Shown: piece after piece, positions 31,232 to 53,537 of the stretch
Numbering within the stretch: position 1 is the stretch's first letter
How the letters are laid out: each line of letters opens with the position of its first letter
Source: Amoebidium appalachense
Taxonomy: Eukaryota; Ichthyosporea
Reading direction: 5' to 3'
Assembly: GCA_963693365.1 (NCBI GenBank)
Contig: CAVNZM010000018.1
Span: 868,001-932,000 of the forward strand
Length of the DNA: 64,000 nt
Position numbers and translations under genes: made by a program
The notes under the pieces: generated by a model
Told to the model about the DNA's origin: nothing
The model's database searches: none
What the model saw: only the letters and a program-made list of their open reading frames with translations

Positions 31232-32112
31232 CCAACAGCACACCATTGGTGCTGTGTATGTACTGAGATGTAGGCAAACATTGATTCGAAAAGAGGGGGT
31301 GCATTAGCTAGCCAACAGCACACCATTGGTGCTGTGTATGTACTGAGATGTAGGCAAACATTGATTCGAAAAGAGGGGGTGCATTAGCTAGCCAACAGCA
31401 CACCATTGGTGCTGTGTATGCACTGAGATGTAGGCAAACATTGATTCGAAAAGAGGGGGTGCATTAGCTAGCCAACAGCACACCATTGGTGCTGTGTATG
31501 TACTGAGATGTAGGCAAACATTGATTCGAAAAGAGGGGGTGCATGAGCTAACCAACAGCACACCATTGGTGCTGTGTATGTACTGAGATGTAGGCAAACA
31601 TTGATTCGAATTTCGAAAAGAGGGGGTGCATTAGCTAGCCAACAGCACACCATTGGTGCTGTGTATGCACTGAGATGTAGGCAAACATTGATTCGAAAAG
31701 AGGGGCCGGTGCATTAGCTAGCCAACAGCACACAATTGGTGCTGTGTATGTACTGAGATGTAGGCAAACATTGATTCGAAAAGAGGGGGTGCATTAGCTA
31801 GCCAACAGCACACCATTGGTGCTGTGTATGTACTGAGATGTAGGCAAACATTGATTCGAAAAGAGGGGGTGCATTAGCTAGCCAACAGCACACCATTGGT
31901 GCTGTGTATGTACTGAGATGTAGGCAAACATTGATTCGAAAAGAGGGGGTGCATTAGCTAGCCAACAGCACACCATTGGTGCTGTGTATGTACTGAGATG
32001 TAGGCAAACATTGATTCGAAAAGAGGGGGTGCATTAGCTAGCCAACAGCACACCATTGGTGCTATGTATGTACTGAGATGTAGGCAAACATTGATTCGAA
32101 AAGAGGGGGTGC
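31215..32112. repeat. 80 bp minisatellite, 11 copies
   Basis: Units start GCATTAGCTAGCCAACAGCA at 31221, 31301, 31381 and 31461, then continue at about 80 bp steps to 32030. The sixth unit is displaced by a 7-8 bp insertion near 31609. Copies differ by only a few substitutions. The first unit contains the stop codon TAG (31229-31231) of the zinc-knuckle/AT-hook gene, so the array is its 3' UTR or immediate downstream DNA. Each unit has a 7 bp hairpin (ACAGCAC, loop ACCATTG, GTGCTGT). The array fills the gap to the convergent P5A ATPase gene. Confidence 0.95.
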
Positions 32113-32257
32113 AGGTGTGGTACGCACACACCCGACACACACATCTACCGTCGCTACGTTTTCTGATTCGCACCACTATGTTCTAGATTACGAATGACCA
32201 TACAATCCACCAATACATATACCCATTCATGCATGTGTCTATATGTGCCCTTGTTTG

Positions 32258-42100
<9,843 letters not shown>

Positions 42101-42500
42101 GGTGGCTGCCGGCCTTGCCTCCTGCCGCCCTTCACGCTGCACCGCACCCCTATGCGTATATGCACTACTGGGCCTGGTATGATAGCTCGGCACTCAAAAC
42201 CTTATTAGTCTGGCGCCGTGCATATGAAAATGGCAAACCAACACTCGAGGTCGAGGAAAGTAGCCGACACTAGAATAACTAATTAGCTCTGTACACTGCG
42301 AAGCCTGCGAAGCCGGTGCCTTGAAGCTTCGGCCAAAGTCTGACTGAGTCTGCCTGTCTGCCTGTCTACAGCCATGATAGAGCACTAGGATCAGATCGTT
42401 TGCGTAACAGATTTCATCCAATCACCAGCACGAATACTATTTCTTGACCAATCATTAAACAGACGGGTGAAAATAGATCTGTGGTTACGTAACACTGTGT
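42101..42500 (-). promoter_or_regulatory. Putative promoter of the P5A ATPase gene
   Basis: Two CCAAT elements occur, CCAATCACC at about 42418 and CCAATCATT at about 42448, some 320-350 bp upstream of the ATG (42100). No clear TATA box was seen. Confidence 0.35.
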
Positions 42501-43521
42501 GCACGGCCTGCAGGCTGCACCGCGCGCGACTCAGTTGCCGCCGCTTGAACTCGCTGTTTACTACTGCTGTTCGCGTAGGGGCCCCCCCGGCCAACTCGGC
42601 CTTTTTCCACAACGGGGCCATTTGGTTGGCTGGCACGTGGTCACGTCGGTGCGGTCAGCGGCGGTCTGCTCTGGCGTCCACGTAACGGTCCATCACCAGC
42701 GAGGCTCATTTCGAGGCACTCGTTCCGTCTTTGCCATTCCGCCCCGGCTGGCCATTTGCCCGCACTCACACCGACGCACAAACGCACAGCTATGTGGGCC
42801 ACATACATGCACACAACAACAGCCATATGCAGCACGCGCACACGTACACTCACCTACATGATCGTCGACACACCACACCTACAGCACAAAAACACACATG
42901 TACATATACCGCGTAGCTCGCACAAACAAGCATCCGCACGCGCAGAATGGCCGCCAGTAGTATTTAATACACATATAAATCCATAGCGGGCACACAAGAA
43001 CGCCGAGGAATGAGCACATATTAATTACTACATCACATACACAACATGCGGGGTTACATAGCACACTAAGTGCACTCCGCACACGTACACACGAGAGCAC
43101 GTGTGCATCCCCACACGCGCAAGTAGGTACACATACACACGGGGAGGGAATGAGAAAGAAAGGGGGGGGAGGGGAAGGGGGGGGAGCGAAGAGAGGGAGA
43201 AAGAGAGGGAGGGAGAGAAAGGCAGAAGAAGAGGGGGAGGGAGAGCCTGGGGGGGGGGGGGGGGGGGGAGAAGATATAGAAGCTGAAAGAGCGTGTGTGT
43301 GTATATATACATGTGACGGACACACTTTGTGCGATAGACCTTTCCCCGACAACCAATTCATTAACTATTAAGATAGCGCTGATCTAAGTTTTTCGGTGTT
43401 TTTTAATTTTTTTCTCCCCGGGGGGGGGGGGGGGAGGCCAGGGGTGTGTGTGTGTGGGGGGGGGGGGGGGGGAGGGGGGGGGGGACAAGGGGTGGGTAGG
43501 TGGGTGGGTGGGTGGGTGGGT

Positions 43522-43559
<38 letters not shown>

Positions 43560-44383
43560 CTGGAAGGAGCCGGGGGAGCTAGCAGGGGGGAGGCCGCCGC
43601 CGGCCGGGCTTCAGGCGGTGGCACCAGTGCACGTGCATGCATATGTCTGTGTGTGCGTGAATGCATTTTTCTGTGTGTAATTATAATAATTAAAGTGCGT
43701 GACTGCATGCATATGCCTGTGTGCACGTGCATGCATATGTCTGTGTGTGCGTGAATGCATTTTTCTGTGTGTAATTATAAGTGCGTGACTGCATGCATAT
43801 GCCTGTGTGCACGTGCATGCATATGCCGGTGTGTGCAATGTTGCAATGTGCATGCGTTCATCTGTAGGTGCACGTGCAAGCATCTACCTGTAAAAAGCAC
43901 GTGCATGCATGTGCCTGTGTGTAAGTGCACGTGCATGCATATGCCTGTGTGTGAGTACCACATGCATGCATATGCCTGTGTGTAGGTGCAGCAGGCATGC
44001 ATATGCCTGTGTGTAGGTACAGCAGGCATGCATTCGACTGTCTGCATTGTAGGTGCACGTGCATGCAATGGCTGTGGCTACAACTAGTTAGTACTAGGCC
44101 TCCTAATGCAGCTCTGTATAAATTTGCTGTGTCTAGAACATGCAAATGCCGGGCAGGGCACCAGGCCAGGCCCACGGCGTACCAACATGACGTCAGCATG
44201 TGGCCAGCTGCATGCATGCAACCAGGTGTTGGCTATGCAGTGCATGCAAGCCTTATGTGGGCCCCCATGCTGTTGTAGGTCAAAACCTCCCCCCACCTCC
44301 CCCCTCCCCTCCCCGCTTTTTTTCCCTTTTTTTTTTTTTTTTTTTTTTTTTGTGGTGGTGGTGGTGGTGGTGGTGGTGGTGGT

Positions 44384-44419
<36 letters not shown>

Positions 44420-45014
44420 CGGCCGCGACTGGGTTGCTGGATCCTCTTCGAATTCATCCTCCCTGCAGTGCACCTGTCTACGCCATTAACGGTCCGTTAA
44501 CCTCATGACAGTGCATGTGTGTCTGCTGGCATCCCCCCATCCATGCTTGGGCACACCCAGGTGTTAAAAAAATGGGCCCTGCTGTTGCTATCATAATGGG
44601 CTCGTGAGGCATTGGGTGCCCACAGCACCGACAAGCCAATAATAACTGCTACTCGGCACTGCAAATGGCCACCGTTACATGTCGTGTTCCGGGTGGTGAT
44701 CACATGCACGCCATGTGTATGCGTGCACAATATCCAATGAATTTGTCAATCACACCACAAAAGAGCACCTAGGGCATGGGATGGGGTGGGGACAAGGGGG
44801 CGGGGAAAGGGGGGGGGGGGGGGGGGGGGGGGGAGGGGGGGGGAGGGGGGGATGGTGCAGCATCACATGCGCACATGGACATGTGGTGTTGGGATAGTGG
44901 GATTGGTATCACTGTGGGCCACCGTCCAGCGGTGGGGCACACCACCCCCATGCATTGGGTTGGTGCTGTCCATTTGCTGCTAGGGTGGGCTAAATATAGC
45001 GCCGAGGGCTAATC
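42501..45014. other. Intergenic between P5A ATPase and p32 genes
   Basis: No gene supported. Contains GA-rich DNA (43150-43260), G tracts (43416-43560), a GT-rich minisatellite (43620-44060), a T tract running into (GGT)n and a G tract (44320-44418) and another G-rich tract (44808-44850). Confidence 0.6.
43620..44060. repeat. Irregular minisatellite with GCATGCATATGCCTGTGTG core
   Basis: Roughly ten diverged units built around GTGCACGTGCATGCATATG and CCTGTGTGTAGGTGCA. A longer segment containing GCATTTTTCTGTGTGTAATT is itself present twice (43662 and 43759). Confidence 0.8.
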
Positions 45015-45258
45015 TTAGCTCTGCAGGAATGTGCTGACGTCACCCAGCCAGCGCATGTACTCACGCTGCTCCTTGCTTGCATACAGCAGCTGCCCACCAG
45101 CGTCAGTGCTTGCCCAAAAACACACCACACCTGGAATAGGGGGCATGCACAAATACCCGTGCCTGCCCACCAACCCCTATCCCTTGAATAAAACTTCGAC
45201 CTATCTTTTCCATCCCCCTCACCCTGCCCCTCCCCACCCCCCACCCCCCCATCCCACT

Positions 45259-45292
<34 letters not shown>

Positions 45293-46690
45293 AAAAAAAC
45301 CTTGGTAATAATAATAATAATAACAGTAATAATCCCTGTGATCTCAAACCTTCTCACCCCCAATCATCTAGTACTCTGGTCACAATGACCACACCAAACC
45401 CACCATAGGGGGTGTTGTGCCCTCTCCGTCCCTGCCCAGCCCCCCTACCCTCCTCCCCCTACCCCCCCCCACCCTCCTCCCCCTACCCCCCCCTACCCCC
45501 CCCCCTACCCCCCCCCCCCCCCCTCCCTCCTGGGTCCGCCCCGAAAAGCACACATATGTGCACCACCCAGCCCCCCTCACCTGCACAAAGGCACAGAAGT
45601 CTCCGTCGATGTGCCTAGCCAGCAGATACTCTCTGAACTTCTGCTGCAGGTCCTACAACAAAACATGGGCTGTCAGCTAACTATTCCCCTCTTCTCTCCC
45701 TTCTTCCCCCCGCATAATGGCAGAAATCCCAAACCATTAAAGATTTTTACACGCCAATTTTGGCAGTAGATAACCATAAAAGACCAGTCATGTCACTCTG
45801 CTGTATAACTTTGTCAGCCAGTTAAGGCTGCGGCGCTGCCTGCTGGACTACTATACCCACGAAATATTATTGTAAACATCATAATCTTTCAGGAAACAAA
45901 TGTTTCCAAAACACAAAAAAAAAAAAACTTTTGGTGGATCATAATGTGGCTACAAATCCAGCCAGTTCAAAACGCCATCATGCCCCCCCCACGTACCGGG
46001 TCCAGCTCATCGGGCTGTGGGCCAGGGTAGGCATGGCCCCTGACCCGGGCATCGTCCACTGTCTGCGGGTCTGCACACGGGTCAGATGCATCCGTGTGCT
46101 GTGCATGTACACACACACACACCCACACAGCTACTTGGGCATGTTGCCCTGCCTGGGCACTTGGTGTGTTGGCCGTGTCACACGACTAAGGCCCACTAAG
46201 AGGGTCAGAGGGTTTGCAGGCACCAACCACCAGACATCTATGCACACACTCCCACCTCGTCCGATATACTTCCACCCTCCTATCTCGACCGCAATATATA
46301 TCCACCCACCCACCTATCTCGACCGCAATATATATCCACCCACCCTCCTATCTAGCCCGCAATATATATCCACCCACCCTCCTATCTCGACCGGATATAC
46401 ATATCTCGCCACTCTCCTATCTTGACCGACCCATAATCACCCACCCATCCCCCCACCTGCGGCCCTGCTGTCATGCTCCAGATACAGCTGGTCTATCTCG
46501 TAGTCCCCCCTGTAGACCATCAGCTCAAACACCAACGTGCCGTGGTCCACCGTGCCCTGCACTGCTCACTCAGTCTCCATCCCCCCCTCCCCCCCCTTCC
46601 CCCCCCCAACCCTCACCCCCCCTACCGTCTGCTTGGTCACTAGGATGTCCACGGGAACTGCCGCCAGCTGCAACCCCAGTCAGTCAGTCC

Positions 46691-46721
<31 letters not shown>

Positions 46722-48346
46722 AAAAAAAAAAAAAAAAACAAAAAAAAACACACACTTCCCTTCCCCATCCACCCACCACAAAAGCACCCAAGGGCGAGCT
46801 CAAAAAAAGAAGAAAAAGAAAAAACAAAAGCAAACACAGCCCAACACACATGGGTCCTACCTCGTCCTCTGAGGCCTCGGGGTCCATCAACACTAACCGT
46901 GCCACCACCCTGTCCCGATTTAGTCAGCAGCCTGCCACACCCACACACCAAAGCCCCCACCCCCCTCACCCAACCACCACCCACCTACCCACCCACCCAC
47001 CCACCCACCCATGCCCCCATCCCAGCCACCCAGCCAGGCACCCATGCACCCACCCACCCAACCATGCACCCACCCACCCAACCATGCACCCACCCAACCA
47101 TGCACCCACCCACCGACCTACCCATGCACCCACGCACCCACGCACGCACCCACCCACCCAGCCAACTCAGCCATGTGCCCATGCACTCGGACACGTACTC
47201 ACCCAGCCACCCACCCAGCCACCCACCCATTAACCCACCCAACCCAACCCCTCAACCACCCAACCACCCACCCAGCCACATTCAGCCAACCACATGTATC
47301 CCCCCCCCCCCCCCCTCCCCCCCACACACACCCCACCCCCCACCCACCTCTCGTTACCCAGCTGTGCCACCAGGCGCAATTCTCTGTCTCCAGGCTCGTG
47401 CACCATCTGCCCCACCAGTCAGCCCACCCTTCCCCTTCTCCCACCCTTCCCCAGGCCCCAACCCTTCCCCACCTGCCACGGTGCCCTCTCCAGGTACCTA
47501 GCCAGCTCTCTGGGCTCTGCGTAGTCTCTCTCCTCCTCGGCTGCCTGCTCTGCCAGTCGGCTGCTCAGTGCCTGGGCTGTGCGCTGCAGCCGCTGTGCTG
47601 CAAGTGCCCCCCCTGCACAGGGTGTAAGACAGGGGTGCGGTAGATCGGGTGGAGGGAGGGAGGGGGTGACGGAGGGGAAGGTAGAGAGTGTGTGCGCTTA
47701 AAGAGAAAGCCAAGCATTATAACAAAAGAATGTAGGTGGAGGCAGGACGAGTGATGGGTGTGGAGGTGAGGACAACAAGCAAATCATGAGAGGGAAGAGC
47801 CATGCAGCAAATGCACAAGCCCAGGAGGTGGGTTTGGTGATAACAGGCTGTATGTGTGTGTGTGTGTATGTGGTGCGTGTGTGTGCGTGTCCGTGTGTTT
47901 GTGCGCGCGCGCGTAAATTTGCCTGAGAGGTAAAATAGGAAGACACTACGTAAAGAAACGGTGCTGTGTGATATCATGGTTCTAGGTCTCACGGAGAAAG
48001 CAAATGTGAATGTACGTGTCCCCCCCCCCCCTCTCCCCCCACCCTCCTCCTCCTCACCCTTCCCACACACACACGCGCGCGCACCCACACTTTGCGAGCT
48101 TGTCTGTGTGCTAATGGCTGCCCGCTTCCCTGCCACTGGGACGTGAGCTTATGCCTGTCTCCCCCCCGGGGTTATGCTTCAAGGGAGGGACGTACGTGTG
48201 TCTGTGGCGTAGTTTCTGGCTGTGCGTGTCTGCTGCCACGTCCTCACACAGCCCGCCGGCCGGAGCGTGGCGGCAGGCAGTGCCCGCGCAGCAGGCCGGG
48301 GGGCGGCCTGGCAGGCACAGCGCCACAGTGCGCGTGCAGCCTTCAT
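45015..48346 (-). CDS. C1QBP: p32 / MAM33 family mitochondrial matrix protein
   Basis: An acidic, ring-forming trimer of the mitochondrial matrix, linked to mitochondrial translation and ribosome biogenesis. Nine exons: 48346-48196, 47597-47473, 47406-47348, 46909-46861, 46667-46626, 46556-46457, 46070-45997, 45652-45581 and 45130-45015, about 262 residues (human 282). Exon 1 encodes a classic presequence, Arg/Ala-rich without acidic residues, ending TARNYATDT, a likely processing site. Later exons give the family core: MVHEPGDRELRLVAQLGNE, LVLMDPEASEDE, GTVDHGTLVFELMVYRGDYE, DLQQKFREYLLARHIDGDF and KEQREYMRWLGDVSTFLQS at the C-terminus. All phases agree except entry into the last exon, which needs one base near the A5/C3 run at 45113-45120. 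It is divergent from the bHLH gene. Confidence 0.88.
45260..46749 (-). repeat. Two T-tract/G-tract composites in p32 introns
   Basis: At 45260-45299 and 46688-46745 the plus strand reads a C tract then an A tract. On the coding strand each is a T tract followed directly by a G tract. Confidence 0.85.
46980..47285 (-). repeat. (CCCA)-type repeat in p32 intron 3
   Basis: Imperfect repeats of CACCCACC and CCAACCATGCACCCAC on the plus strand (G-rich on the coding strand). Confidence 0.85.
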
Positions 48347-48799
48347 AGTGCCTGTGTGTACGTGTGTGCGGTGCTACTGGAGGGAGAACAAGCCGGCCTG
48401 CCTGTCTTTCTACTTTTCAATAGGCGCTGTGCGTGCACTTGCACCACTGCTCTCACGCAAACCCTCCTGTTGTGCCTGTCACCCACCTACTACCACAGTA
48501 ACTACATATCGTGTGCACTTGCGCATGCACTTGAAAGCCAGCCGAAAGCCTGGCTCAACTACCTTCCATATAAGGCTTTTTGAAGCTGTACGGTTAACCA
48601 ATCAAATGCGTGTGGCTTTAGGTAAGCCAATCAGCAATTAGATCTGCTGCGTTCCACGCGACCAGCCCCCCAGCTATATAAAGGCGGCTGGTGGGGCAGA
48701 CCAGCACACCTGCATGACGGCAGCACGGGCCCACTAACATCCACTGTGGCAGCACTCACAGTAGCTGACGGTCTCTGGAACTGCAGGTCCACCAAAACA
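48347..48799. promoter_or_regulatory. Divergent promoter p32 / bHLH with CArG, CCAAT and TATA elements
   Basis: CCATATAAGG at 48566-48575 is a perfect CArG box (serum-response-factor/MADS consensus). CCAAT elements are at 48598-48602 and 48627-48631. TATATAAA at 48675-48682 points toward the bHLH gene, predicting a start near 48705 and a 5' UTR of about 95 nt. The p32 side shows no TATA. Confidence 0.6.
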
Positions 48800-49774
48800 A
48801 TGGCAAGGTATGTGCGCCTCATTGTGCACTGGGTTTCAGGTGCACACACATAGATGCTGCAGCTGTGCTTGCATTAGCTGGGTGCCCTTAAAAAAAAATT
48901 AAAAAGATTTAGATCTTATCCTACACTATTGAGCCTTTTGTATACACACAGCCCTTTTTGTATGGCCATGGAACCTACATAACACATGTAGTTGTGCACG
49001 CGGCATGCACACAGCTGCAACAAGGATGCATGCATCACAACCATGGCCATGCCGTGCCAAACATTGTAGATGAAACGGGGTTGGCATGTGCCCTCTATTA
49101 AATGTTTGCCATATTATTCTTACTTTTTGCTCCCCCCTTCCAGCCGTCCACCTGCCCTCCACCTGGACTTTCTCCCCCCCCTGGGCAGCCGCCTTGGCAC
49201 CACACTGTCCCCGGAATGGCCGCTACTGAGCCCCCCCTCATTTCTGTCTGACGGGGATGACTGCATCACCGCGTCCTTTGCAGGCCTGCAGCCACAGTCT
49301 GTGTCCCCAGCCAGCCCCCACACGGCACGGGCCAGCCAGCACACGATCACGCCGTCCACCAGCCCAACACCAATCACACATGCACGCAGGTGGGTAAGGT
49401 CTGGTGGGTGGGGATGGTATTGTAGCTATGGCCACACATGGGTTGTGCACGAGAAATAGGGCGCCCCGAGGGTAATGTGAGAAAGCCACAGGAAATCAAA
49501 CCAATGATTCGTTGTTGCTTTCCTTCATCTTATTAATTCCTCCGTCTATTCTTTAGATTTCGTTAGCCTAAAACCGTTTTGGTGACGGTGGGGCCAACAT
49601 GATTATTGATCCTTTCATGTGGCCAATAATTGGTAGACATGGGGTGCTGATGGCTCATTGCTACAGTGAGCCCGAGCTGGCCGTTGCCTCCACCGAACGG
49701 CGCAAGAGCAGACACCGCAGCTCAGAGAAGCGCAGGTAGGCAGTCTGGGTATGCACGTGTGCCATGGTGCACGG

Positions 49775-49805
<31 letters not shown>

Positions 49806-50879
49806 CGCGCGCGTATGCTTGCAAGACGTGTGTGTGCATTATACAAATTGCTATCCAGTATGCACATTACTGATTGGTGGGTGATGCTGCAGGCGGGATG
49901 ACCTGCGTGTTGTGTTTGTGGAGCTGATGCAGGCCCTGCCGTCCACCAAGAGGAGATACAGGAGGAGGGACCTGACACATGCTGCAATCCTGGACACAGG
50001 TACGCTTGCATCACCACACTCTTCCACTCTCAGCCCAGCATGGCACCGCACACACACAAAAAATGGCACCCGCACAGACAGGATGGCACACATGTACCAT
50101 CAAATACATGCTAAACACACACCCCACCACCATAGTGGCCTCCCACGTACATACACACACTTCAACACCACGACCACTAGTGTACACACACACACACACA
50201 CACACACCAGCCAACCACTACACCACAACCACCCAGGTTCACAACCACAACAAATGTATGCACACCTCCACCATTTCAGTGGCATGACCATGGCTACACA
50301 CTTACACAAACACACAGACACATCTCGTCCATACCCATTGGTACCCAAGGGCATGCAACCACCCTAGTAATGGGAACAATATATTAGCATATACACAAAC
50401 AGTTCTCTCCATGCTACCCCATCCCCCTGCACGCCCTGACCGCACCCATGCAGTGGTACGGCACATCCGCAACCTGCAGGAGCAGAAGGCCAGTCTGCAG
50501 GCCCAGTGTCTGGCCCAGCAACAGGCAAACCGCACCCTTGAGCAGTGGTGCGTACAGCCCCCCCTCTCCCTCCCCCACCTCCCTCCTCCCCTTCACCACT
50601 ACACTCCTTCCACAATCTATCAGCCAAATCCCTCCATGCACCACATTGGAGATCAGCCAAATCCCTCCATGTACCACATTGGAGGAACGTCCCACACACT
50701 TCCATGTTTATGAACGTCTCCTTGTACCTGCCACTATGTGTTTGCCTGGCCCACCCACCCTTTCGGTCCTGACACGCCCTAACCCCCCCCCCCCCCCTAG
50801 TGTGCATGACCTTGAGGTGCTGTCTGTGCCCCCTGTGGTGCCACTGGTCGACCCCCTGCCCCCCCTGGACCTGCAATGA
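48800..50879 (+). CDS. bHLH transcription factor
   Basis: Six coding exons, 48800-48807, 49144-49389, 49667-49735, 49893-49999, 50454-50547 and 50801-50879, join in perfect phase to 200 residues. Residues up to about 90 are Ser/Pro/Thr-rich with an acidic patch (SDGDDC), a possible activation region. The basic region RRKSRHRSSEKRRRDDLR is followed by helix 1 (VVFVELMQALP), a basic loop (STKRRYRRRDL) and helix 2 (THAAILDTVVRHIRNLQEQ). The pattern H..SE+RRR..L identifies bHLH and predicts E-box DNA binding as a dimer. Helix 2 continues into a Gln-rich coiled coil (KASLQAQCLAQQQ), as in leucine-zipper-extended bHLH proteins. The C-terminus is short and Pro-rich. The subfamily is not recognised. 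The first coding exon is only 8 nt (ATG GCA AG), fixed by the phase of exon 2. Confidence 0.85.
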
Positions 50880-51400
50880 TTGCTGGCCCCCTGCTGCTTG
50901 CTGGCCATGAAGCAGATACCGTTGGGCTACAGCACTGGGTGGCCTGAACCTGCAGCCATGTGCATAGAGGCTACACATACGAGCTGGGACACGCATAGGT
51001 CGTATTTGCAAATATACATTTTACTTTTACCGTTTTATTAACGCCACATTCCACATCACCGTCCTTTGGATGGGTACCATGTACATAGCTAAGAACGATA
51101 GGCTTAAAGGGTACCAGTTGACCAATAAAGATAGTGCCGGCTTGTGCCGCTTTAATAACCATCCATGCCTGCACCTTGGCAGCAGCCATGTGCACGTGGA
51201 TGCCCTGCCGCATGGGCCGCACTTGATCAACCCATTTATGGCAACAAACATGCCCTGCCTGTGCACCCATATATGGCAACAAACATGCCCTGCCTGTGCA
51301 CCCATATATGGCAACAAGCATGCCCTGCCTGTGCCACCCATATATGGCAACACTGTGCCCTGCCTGTGCACCCATACATGGCAACTAACATGACACTGAG
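50625..51400. repeat. Short tandem repeats: AAATCCCTCCATG unit x2 and ATATGGCAACA unit x5
   Basis: In the last bHLH intron a 31 bp unit (CAAATCCCTCCATGCACCAC...) occurs twice at about 50628-50688. Downstream, 51235-51385 holds about five copies of a 33-35 bp unit containing TATGGCAACAAACATGCCCT. Confidence 0.85.
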
Positions 51401-51960
51401 CACAGGAGATGCGCCTCCCACACAGCACACATCCAAATGGCACCTCAACTTGGCCCCCCTCCTCTCCCCCCCCCCTCCCCCCTCCCCCCCACCCACCTAC
51501 CCACCCCCTCCGGGTAGCTTTCTTCCAATTTCTGGACCAAACGATTTACTTATCCAACTGCTGCCGTATTCCTTGTTGCTAGCTGCCCTCACAATACTTA
51601 GCCCTCTATGACCAAGCAGTGGGGTATGGAAGTCTTGCGTGCGGCGTGTATGCTCGTCCCCTTTCAAACTCAAATTTCTGCGTTCTGGAAGAAGCACGCC
51701 CGGTTGATCATGAACAAAAAAAGGTTTTTTATAACACGACCAGAAAAGTAGGGACTGTGCACCTGTTATTACGTAATTGTTTGTTTTGGCGCGCATCGGT
51801 GAGCCGCCTTGACGCACCACCAAACATCAAGGGCCCAGCACATGTATTTACAACAGACGCAACCCGCACGGCGACCCTATGTAGGCCTTGAACCCTGTGC
51901 CGCTTCCTACCCTGCCCTCGTGGGTGAAGCGCCACCCCCCAGCCGCCGTGTGCGTGAGCC
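50880..51960 (+). promoter_or_regulatory. Spacer and putative promoter of the P4 ATPase gene
   Basis: Apart from the minisatellite at 51235-51385 and a C-rich stretch at 51455-51515, I see no gene. TTTTGGCGCGC at 51784-51794 matches the E2F consensus and lies about 170 bp upstream of the ATG at 51961. No TATA or CCAAT was seen close by. Confidence 0.35.
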
Positions 51961-52400
51961 ATGAGTGACCAGGCCGGAACCAGTGACCCGGGGGCGCCCC
52001 CAGACGCCCCCGCCAAGAATCAGCCCCCCGCAGGCGTTAAGAATGAGCCCAAAGTAGGCGCTAAGGATGAGCCCCCCATAGGGGCTAACAACGAGCAGCC
52101 CACAGACGGCCCCGCAAGGGATGTGCAGCCCCCAGATGTTAAGGATGATCCGATCGAAGATGTTAGAGATGAGCAGCCCCAAGATGTTGAGGATGAGCAG
52201 CCCCAAGATGTTGGGGATGATCTGATCGAAGATGTTAAAGTTGAGCAGCCCCCAGATGTTAAGGATGAGCAGCCCTCAGATGTTAAGGATGAGCGGCCCG
52301 CAGTAGATGTTAAAAAAGAACAGCCCGCAGTAGATGTCAAGGATGAGCCGATCAAAATAGTCAAGACTGAGCCACTCACAGACGCTAAGACCGAGCAGGC
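51961..52400 (+). other. Acidic repetitive N-terminal extension of the P4 ATPase
   Basis: About 140 residues built from degenerate units around DVKDEQP (for example [18 protein letters not shown]), followed by a Pro/Ala-rich linker of about 50 residues. P4 ATPases usually have short N-termini without such repeats. It is predicted to be disordered and strongly acidic. Confidence 0.75.
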
Positions 52401-53501
52401 CAAGCCCCCCACCCCCCTCCTCGCTGCTCCAAACCCCAACGGTGTGGCGCCTCCACAGCCCCCCGCCCATCCCATTCCCAACACTGTGCCGGCAGCTGCA
52501 GACCGGCCTCAGTCCACAAGCAGGCCTGCACCGGGCACAGTGCCACTGCCAGAGGTGCGTGCTGGTGTGAGGGGGGAGGGGGGGATCTAGTGATGACAGG
52601 GGTGCAGGCAGTTGCTGTGGACGAACAGGGCAACCCCACAGAGCGGATATGCTTTAGCAACGACCCGGACAGGATGGTCCCCTTCAGATACTGTGTATGT
52701 GCCCACACCCCTCACATCTACACTGTGTATGTGCCCATACCCCTCACACTTTGCCTATGTGCCCACACCCCTCACACACTGCCTATGTGCCCACACCCCC
52801 CACACTTTGCCTATGTGCCCACACCCCCCACACTTTGCCTATGTGCCCACACCCCCCACACTTTGCCTATGTGCCCACACCCCCCACACTTTGCCTATGT
52901 GCCCACACCCCCCACACTTTGCCTATGTGCCCACACCCCCCACACTTTGCCTATGTGCCCACACCCCCCACACTTTGCCTATGTGCCCACACCCCCCACA
53001 CTTTGCCTATGTGCCCACACCCCCCACACTTTGCCTATGTGCCCACACCCCCTACACTTTGCCTATGTGCCCACACCCCTCACACTTTGCCTATGTGCCC
53101 ACACCCCCCACACACTGTGCATCCCCACACCCACCACATACGTATGCCCCCACACCTTCAACCTGTTGGCAAAGATGTCCTTAGGGTGTACTGTTTGCGG
53201 ATATATAATGGCACCCAAGTGGAGGGAGATGTTCCCCTTCCTTGTCTGTGCATGCTGGGTGTGTGCTGAGGGGGGGTGCAGGACAACTACATATCCACGG
53301 CCAAGTACACGGCATGGTCCTTTGTGCCCGTCAACCTGTTCGAGCAGTTCCAGGTGCGTGCCTGGAAGGGGGGGGGGGAGGAGGGGGGAGGGGGAAGACT
53401 AACGGGGGGTTGCAGCGGGTGGCCAACGTCTACTTCCTGCTGCTGCTGATTTTGCAGGTGTGCCTGCCTGCCTCCTGCCTGCCTGCCTGCCTGCCTGCCG
53501 G

Positions 53502-53537
<36 letters not shown>

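Noticed and set aside
31215-32112. CRISPR-like array of regular repeats
   Set aside because: Units are contiguous 80 bp tandem copies without unique spacers, in a eukaryotic context.
52590-53402. A 270-residue repetitive protein
   Set aside because: It is the 28 bp minisatellite of P4 ATPase intron 2. Only the first 29 codons (52608-52694) are exon.
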